A stretch of 34,312 nucleotides of DNA from Gammaproteobacteria bacterium (GTDB lineage: Bacteria > Pseudomonadota > Gammaproteobacteria > JAJDOJ01). The position numbers were made by a program, and so were the translations under genes. Under the pieces are notes generated by a model. The model searched no databases. It had not been told where the DNA came from and saw nothing but the letters and a program-made list of their open reading frames with translations. This document shows, piece by piece, positions 29,619-34,312 of this stretch; position 1 is the stretch's first letter; the number at the start of each line of letters is the position of its first letter. Location of the stretch: assembly GCA_026984215.1 (NCBI GenBank), contig JALSSO010000122.1:1-34312 (forward strand), written 5' to 3'.

Positions 29619-31606
29619 GCGGCGAACTCGGGCATTTCGCCCTGATCCTGGCCCTGTGCCTGGCGGTGGTCCAGGCCACTGTTCCGCTGGCGGGGTCCTA
29701 CACCGGCAACCGGACCTGGATGTCGGTGGGTCCGTCCACCGCCACTGGACAATTCGTGTTCCTGGCCATCGCCTTCGGCGCCCTGATGCAGGGCTTTCTC
29801 GCCGACGATTTCTCCATCCGGTACGTGGCCGAGAACGGCAATACGCAACTGCCCGTGATCTACAAGGTCTCGGCCGTGTGGGGCGCGCACGAGGGCTCGT
29901 TGCTGCTCTGGGTATTGATGCTCTCGGGCTGGGGCATGGCCGTGGCCCTGCTGAGCCGCCACCTGCCCCAGGTGATGCAGGCGCGGGTGCTCTCGGTGCT
30001 GGGCATGGTGGCCATCGGTTTCCTGCTCTTCATGCTGTTCACATCCAATCCCTTCGAGCGCCTGTATCCGGTACCCGCCGAGGGCCGCAGCCTGAACCCG
30101 TTGCTCCAGGATCCGGGATTGGCCGTGCACCCGCCGCTGCTCTACATGGGATACGTGGGCTTCTCCGTAGCCTTCGCCTTCGCGCTGGCCGCGCTGCTCG
30201 GCGGCAAGCTGGACGCGGCATGGGCCCGCTGGTCGCGGCCCTGGACCACCACCGCATGGATCTTCCTGACCCTGGGGATCACATTGGGAAGCTGGTGGGC
30301 CTACAACGAGCTCGGCTGGGGGGGATGGTGGTTTTGGGACCCGGTGGAGAACGCCTCGTTCATGCCCTGGCTGGTGGGCACCGCCTTGATCCACTCCCTG
30401 GCCGTGACCGAAAAACGCGGCGCGTTCAAGACCTGGACCGTGCTGCTCGCCATCGCCGCCTTCTCCATGAGCCTGCTCGGCACCTTCCTGGTGCGCTCCG
30501 GCGTCCTGACCTCCGTGCATGCCTTCGCCAACGACCCCGCGCGCGGCGTCTTCATCCTGGCCTTCCTGAGCGTGGTCGTGGGCGGGTCGCTGGCGATCTA
30601 CGCCTGGCGCGCACCACATATCCGGGGCGGCGGCCGCTTCGACTTCGTCTCACGCGAGACATTCCTGCTGGCCAACAACGTGCTGCTGGTGGTGGTGGCC
30701 GCCCTGATCCTGCTGGGGACGGTGTTCCCGTTGATCTACGACGCGCTGGGTTGGGGCAAGATCTCGGTGGGTTTTCCCTGGTTCAACAAGATGTTCGTGA
30801 CGTTCATGCCGTTTCTGTTGCTCCTCATGGGCGTGGGTCCGCTGGCGCGCTGGAAGCATCATGACCCGGCCGATCTGGTCCGGCGGCTGCGGCTCGCCTT
30901 CGGCGTGAGTCTGGCCATCGGCATCGCCTTCGCCCTGCCCGTGTACCAGGGGGCCTCGGCGCTGATGGGGTTGGGGATCGGACTGGCGGCCTGGTTGCTG
31001 CTCTCGCTGTGGCTCGCGGTGCGCGACCGGCTCAAGCACCGCCGCGGAGCCAGGGCGGTGCTGCGCGACCTCACCACCCAGGGCCGCAGTTTCTACGCCA
31101 TGGTGCTGGCCCATCTGGGCGTGGCGGTCACGCTGATCGGCATCACGCTGGTGGCCAACCTGGAGGCCGAGCGGGACGTGCGCATGGCACCGGGCCACAC
31201 CTATGAACTTGCCGGTTATGGATTCCGCTTCGACGGTGTCCGGAACGTACAGGGTCCCAATTACCTGGCCGCCCGCGGCACCATCACCGTCTTCGACGGG
31301 GACCGGCAGATCGCCGTGCTCCATCCCGAGAAACGGAACTATGGACCGGGCACCATGCCGATGACCGAATCGGGCATCGACGTGGGCGTCACCCGTGACC
31401 TCTATGCCTCGTTGGGCGAGGACCTGGGCGGCGGGGAATGGGCGGTGCGCCTGTACTACAAGCCCTTCGTGCGCTGGATCTGGGCGGGCGGCATCTTGAT
31501 GGCCCTGGGGGGCCTGCTCGCCGTGTCCGATCCTCGCTACCGCGTGCGCGTGCGTCGCCGCAGCACCGCCACGGCGGGCGAGGCGCTGGCCGGAGGCCGG
31601 GCTTGA
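29615..31606 (+). CDS. ccmF: CcmF, cytochrome c haem lyase core subunit
   Basis: The 663-residue membrane protein has about 15 helices, the WWD motif GGWWFWDPVENASFMPWL, and WGAHEGSLLLW and LGTFLVRSGVLTSVHAFA segments typical of CcmF. It transfers haem from CcmE to apocytochrome CxxCH motifs together with CcmH and CcmI. It starts at 29615 overlapping ccmE and its stop codon shares one base with the ccmG start. Motifs and length are complete. Confidence 0.95.
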   Translation: MSGELGHFALILALCLAVVQATVPLAGSYTGNRTWMSVGPSTATGQFVFLAIAFGALMQGFLADDFSIRYVAENGNTQLPVIYKVSAVWGAHEGSLLLWVLMLSGWGMAVALLSRHLPQVMQARVLSVLGMVAIGFLLFMLFTSNPFERLYPVPAEGRSLNPLLQDPGLAVHPPLLYMGYVGFSVAFAFALAALLGGKLDAAWARWSRPWTTTAWIFLTLGITLGSWWAYNELGWGGWWFWDPVENASFMPWLVGTALIHSLAVTEKRGAFKTWTVLLAIAAFSMSLLGTFLVRSGVLTSVHAFANDPARGVFILAFLSVVVGGSLAIYAWRAPHIRGGGRFDFVSRETFLLANNVLLVVVAALILLGTVFPLIYDALGWGKISVGFPWFNKMFVTFMPFLLLLMGVGPLARWKHHDPADLVRRLRLAFGVSLAIGIAFALPVYQGASALMGLGIGLAAWLLLSLWLAVRDRLKHRRGARAVLRDLTTQGRSFYAMVLAHLGVAVTLIGITLVANLEAERDVRMAPGHTYELAGYGFRFDGVRNVQGPNYLAARGTITVFDGDRQIAVLHPEKRNYGPGTMPMTESGIDVGVTRDLYASLGEDLGGGEWAVRLYYKPFVRWIWAGGILMALGGLLAVSDPRYRVRVRRRSTATAGEALAGGRA

Positions 31607-32136
31607 TGCTGCGCTATCTTCTGCCCCTGGGGATCTTCGCGGCCCTGGCCGGTTTCCTGGCCGTCGGGCTCAAGCTCGATCCGAAGGAGGTCCCCTCGCC
31701 GTTGATCGGCAAGCCGATCCCGGAGTTCGTGCTGCCACGCCTCGAGGATCCAAAGCGCCGGTTCGGCTCGGCGGATCTCAAGGGACAGGTGGCGCTGCTC
31801 AACGTCTGGGCCACCTGGTGCGTGTCCTGCCGGGCGGAGCACCAGGTGCTCCAGGCCCTGAAGGAAAGCGGCGTGGTCCCCATCTATGGGCTCGACTACA
31901 AGGACGAGCGGGACAAGGCGTTGCGCTGGTTGCAGGTGCTGGGCAATCCGTACGAGGCGGTGGCCTTCGACGAAAAAGGGCGCGCCGCCATCGATTGGGG
32001 GGTCTACGGCACACCCGAGACCTTCGTGATCGACAAGCGGGGCATCATCCGGCACAAGTTCATCGGCCCGCTCACCGAGGAGAAAGTCGAGGACATCCTC
32101 CTGCCCCTGGTCCGCAAACTCAAGGCCGAAACATGA
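31606..32136 (+). CDS. ccmG: CcmG/DsbE, thioredoxin-like reductant for cytochrome c maturation
   Basis: The 176-residue protein has one N-terminal anchor and a periplasmic thioredoxin fold with active site WCVSC (Cys72, Cys75) in NVWATWCVSCRAEH and the cis-proline region YGTPETFVID. It keeps the cysteines of apocytochrome c reduced before haem attachment. The start ATG shares one base with the ccmF stop and its own stop overlaps ccmH by four bases. Confidence 0.95.
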   Translation: MLRYLLPLGIFAALAGFLAVGLKLDPKEVPSPLIGKPIPEFVLPRLEDPKRRFGSADLKGQVALLNVWATWCVSCRAEHQVLQALKESGVVPIYGLDYKDERDKALRWLQVLGNPYEAVAFDEKGRAAIDWGVYGTPETFVIDKRGIIRHKFIGPLTEEKVEDILLPLVRKLKAET

Positions 32137-32639
32137 TCTTCTCGCCTGCCCCACGGGCCATATGGCCCTTGGCTCCCATCGCCTTCGCGCTGCTGCTCGC
32201 CGCCCTGCATGCCGGCGCGGGCACAGTGGCGCGTTACGACTTCTCCGGTCCGGTGACCGAGGAGCACTTCAAGGCCGTGATCGGCAAGCTCCGCTGCCTG
32301 GTGTGCCAGAACGAAACCCTGCTGGACTCCAACGCCGAACTGGCCCAGGACCTGCGCGACGAGGTCTACCAGCTCATGGCCTCCGGCAAGAGCGACGAGG
32401 AGGTGATCGACTTCCTCGTGGCCCGTTACGGCGATTTCGTGCTTTACGATCCGCCCGTCAAACCCAGTACGTATCTGTTGTGGTACGGCCCGTTCGCCCT
32501 GTTCGTGATCGGCGTCGTCGCACTGGTGGTGACCGTGCGCCGGCGTACACGGAACCCGGAGTCCACCCTCAGCGCCGAGGAACGTGAACGGGCCGAGCGA
32601 CTCCTACGCGAGGCCGGCGAGGGAGACGAACACCCATGA
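32133..32639 (+). CDS. ccmH: CcmH, CcmL-type apocytochrome thiol reductase
   Basis: The 168-residue protein has a signal peptide, the redox motif RCLVCQN (Cys55, Cys58) and one membrane helix (about 112-133) near the C-terminus. It is the short CcmH (CcmL-like) form; the TPR part is encoded separately as ccmI, unlike the fused E. coli CcmH. It works with CcmG in thiol reduction of apocytochromes. It overlaps ccmG and ccmI by four bases each. Confidence 0.94.
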   Translation: MIFSPAPRAIWPLAPIAFALLLAALHAGAGTVARYDFSGPVTEEHFKAVIGKLRCLVCQNETLLDSNAELAQDLRDEVYQLMASGKSDEEVIDFLVARYGDFVLYDPPVKPSTYLLWYGPFALFVIGVVALVVTVRRRTRNPESTLSAEERERAERLLREAGEGDEHP

Positions 32640-33925
32640 CGCTTTTCTGGATGCTCGCCACCGCCATGGTGGTCTTGGCGGTGGCTTTCGTGTTGGTGCC
32701 GGCCTTGCGCGCCCCCAAGTCCGATGATCTGGATCCCACGCGGCTCAATGCCGCGGTCATCCGACAGCAGCTCCAGGAGTTGGAGCGCGACCTGGCCGAC
32801 GGTCGCCTGTCGCGATCGGACTACGAATCGGCCAAGGCGGACCTGGAGCGCGAATTGCTCTACGCCGTGGAGGGGCGCTCCGAGGATTCCCACGCTCGGC
32901 GGCGCTCCGGCCGGGGCCGCTGGCTGGTGGCCGGCGCGGCGCTCGCGGTTCCGCTGGCCGCCTTCGTGCTTTATCAGACCCTCGGCGCGAGCCGCATCAT
33001 CCCACTGCTCGCGCAGGCCACCGAGGACACCCCCACCGAGGCGGCATCGGATGCACCCTCGGGCGGCGCCCTACCCTCCATCGAGGAGATGGTGGCCCGG
33101 CTGGAGAAGAAGCTGGAAGAAAACCCGGACAACGCAGAGGGCTGGGTCATGCTCGGGCGCAGCTACGTGGTGATGGACCGTTACGCCGAGGCCGCCCAGG
33201 CCTACGGCAAGGCCAACACCCTGCTCGAAGGCAAGAACGCCGATGTGCTCGCCGCCTATGCCGAGGCCCTCTCCCTGGCCCGGGAGGGACAGCCTTCCGA
33301 GACGGTTCGGCAGCTCACGCAGCAGGCCCTGAAGCTCGACCCGGACCAGCCGCGGGCCTTGTGGCTGGCCGGTTTCGACGCCTTCCAGCAGGGCGACTAC
33401 ACGGGCGCCATCCAACGCTGGCAGCACTTGGCCCGGCTGGTCGACCCGGGCAGCGAGGATCATGCCAATCTGCAGCAGGCCATTCAGATCGCCCGCGAAC
33501 GAATGGGTGGCCCCGGCTCAGGCGGGACCAGGATGAGCGAAGCCACGCAGACCCCGGCCGGCCGCAAAACCACTGCACCGGTGGCGTTGACGGTGCGCGT
33601 CTCGGTCCGCGACGATCTTGTGGACAAGCTCCACGGCGATGAGACCGTCTTCATCTTCGCGCGCGCGGCCAACGGACCGCGCATGCCCCTGGCCATCGTG
33701 CGTAAACGGGTCTCCGAGCTTCCCACCACGGTGGTCCTCGACGACAGCATGGCCATGACCCCGCAAACGCGCTTGTCGGCCTATGACCGGGTACGCATCG
33801 AGGCGCGGGTGTCGCGTTCTGGAACGGCCCGGGCCCAGAGTGGGGACCTGGAGGGCAAGGTCGGTCCCGTCTCTCCGGCCGAGGGTGGCCCGGTGCAGGT
33901 GGTCATCGACCAGGTGGTCCCCTGA
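32636..33925 (+). CDS. ccmI: CcmI, TPR apocytochrome chaperone
   Basis: The 429-residue protein has two membrane helices (about 3-24 and 97-116), a cytoplasmic loop with LQELERDLADGRLSRSDYESAK, a TPR region (EGWVMLGRSYVVMDRYAEAAQAYGKA and LWLAGFDAFQQGDYTGAIQRW) and a C-terminal periplasmic beta-rich domain (about 320-429). This long form is known in gammaproteobacteria such as Pseudomonas. It presents apocytochrome c to the haem lyase. It is the last ccm gene; a 95-base gap separates it from the next gene. Confidence 0.93.
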   Translation: MTLFWMLATAMVVLAVAFVLVPALRAPKSDDLDPTRLNAAVIRQQLQELERDLADGRLSRSDYESAKADLERELLYAVEGRSEDSHARRRSGRGRWLVAGAALAVPLAAFVLYQTLGASRIIPLLAQATEDTPTEAASDAPSGGALPSIEEMVARLEKKLEENPDNAEGWVMLGRSYVVMDRYAEAAQAYGKANTLLEGKNADVLAAYAEALSLAREGQPSETVRQLTQQALKLDPDQPRALWLAGFDAFQQGDYTGAIQRWQHLARLVDPGSEDHANLQQAIQIARERMGGPGSGGTRMSEATQTPAGRKTTAPVALTVRVSVRDDLVDKLHGDETVFIFARAANGPRMPLAIVRKRVSELPTTVVLDDSMAMTPQTRLSAYDRVRIEARVSRSGTARAQSGDLEGKVGPVSPAEGGPVQVVIDQVVP

Positions 33926-34007
33926 ACCTTTCGGGCGACGCCCCGGGAACGTGCATTGCATGGTGGCGACTCGCCCGCCTGAACCGTCGTTGGGGCGATA
34001 TTCGGGA

Positions 34008-34013
34008 TAAACT
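34008..34013 (+). promoter_or_regulatory. Candidate -10 box of the RND adaptor gene
   Basis: TAAACT lies seven bases before the ATG at 34021, placing the transcription start almost at the start codon. No Shine-Dalgarno sequence is seen, so a leaderless message is possible. The -35 region is weak. Confidence 0.3.
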
Positions 34014-34020
34014 CCCGCCC

Positions 34021-34312
34021 ATGCGCCCCACCCTTCTGGCCATGCTCGGGTTGTTGCTGGCGATGCCGCCCGCGCCGGACCGACCATGGGCCCGTCCCGA
34101 GCGAGCCGACGACACCACACCCGTGCCCGTGGTGGTGAGCGCCGCACGGCTCACCCCCGGGGAACACGTGGTGCGCAGCGCGGGGCGCCTGATGCCAACG
34201 CGCGTCTACCGCGCGCACAGCGAGGTCCAGGGACGCCTGCTGGAGCTGCCCCCGCATCCGGGCGAGCCCGTGAAGGCCGGCGCGCTGCTGGCGCGCATCG
34301 ACGATACGCTGA
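34021..34312 (+). CDS. RND efflux periplasmic adaptor (membrane fusion protein), 3' truncated
   Basis: The frame runs from ATG 34021 to the window end without a stop, giving the first 97 residues. It begins with a signal-peptide-like hydrophobic stretch (LLAMLGLLLAMPPAP), then VPVVVSAARLTPGEHVVRSAGRL and the half lipoyl motif EVQGRLLELPPHPGEPVKAGALLARID, typical of HlyD/AcrA-type adaptors. It probably leads an RND pump operon that continues beyond the window. Substrate cannot be judged. Confidence 0.83.
   Translation, partial: MRPTLLAMLGLLLAMPPAPDRPWARPERADDTTPVPVVVSAARLTPGEHVVRSAGRLMPTRVYRAHSEVQGRLLELPPHPGEPVKAGALLARIDDTL

Overview
The window comes from a GC-rich sulfur-oxidising gammaproteobacterium, most like the Chromatiales/Ectothiorhodospiraceae-Thioalkalivibrio group. 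The reverse dissimilatory sulfite reductase (rDsr) cluster says this: dsrA and dsrB come with dsrEFH and dsrL, which mark oxidative rather than sulfite-reducing systems. No photosynthesis genes are present, so phototroph and chemolithotroph cannot be told apart. No rRNA, tRNA, insertion sequence or CRISPR array was found.

Layout. (1) 1-5317 holds a truncated radical SAM gene, a tightly overlapping minus-strand run (two uncharacterised proteins, a PLP-dependent lyase, a dGTPase-like hydrolase), a divergent PiuC-type dioxygenase and a rhodanese. (2) 5385-7647 encodes a NarX/NarL-like two-component system with its own promoter, placed directly after the dsr genes where Allochromatium carries dsrS. 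(3) 7750-20554 is the minus-strand operon dsrABEFHCMKLJOPNR. Zero-valent sulfur is oxidised to sulfite by DsrAB; DsrEFH and DsrC relay sulfur; DsrMKJOP links the cytoplasm to the quinone pool and periplasm; DsrL handles NAD(P)H; DsrN amidates sirohaem; DsrR is a cysteine-free A-type scaffold relative. Perfect GC-rich inverted repeats sit in the dsrA/dsrB, dsrC/dsrM and dsrP/dsrN gaps.

(4) 20555-23423 is the most unusual part. Across a 328-base divergent control region with a degenerate 37-base repeat lie five plus-strand genes: a TauD-like dioxygenase, a 63-residue protein overlapping it, a protein resembling type I-MYXAN Cas6/Cmx6 with no CRISPR array or other cas gene here, a DsrC paralogue lacking both functional cysteines (RspA type), and a 67-residue protein, closed by a strong terminator. 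A lone Cas6-like RNA-processing protein beside a cysteine-free DsrC and facing the dsr operon is the main candidate for an undescribed system.

(5) 23594-26495 on the minus strand holds a LexA-type S24 protein with Arg at the expected catalytic Lys, an Atm1-type ABC exporter and a one-helix membrane protein. (6) 26724-33925 is a complete System I cytochrome c maturation operon, ccmABCDEFGHI, which could supply haem attachment for DsrJ. (7) 34021 to the end is the start of an RND-type periplasmic adaptor gene.

Functional names are from recognised motifs and gene order. Promoters, hairpin functions and the Cas6-RspA link are inferences from reading sequence alone.
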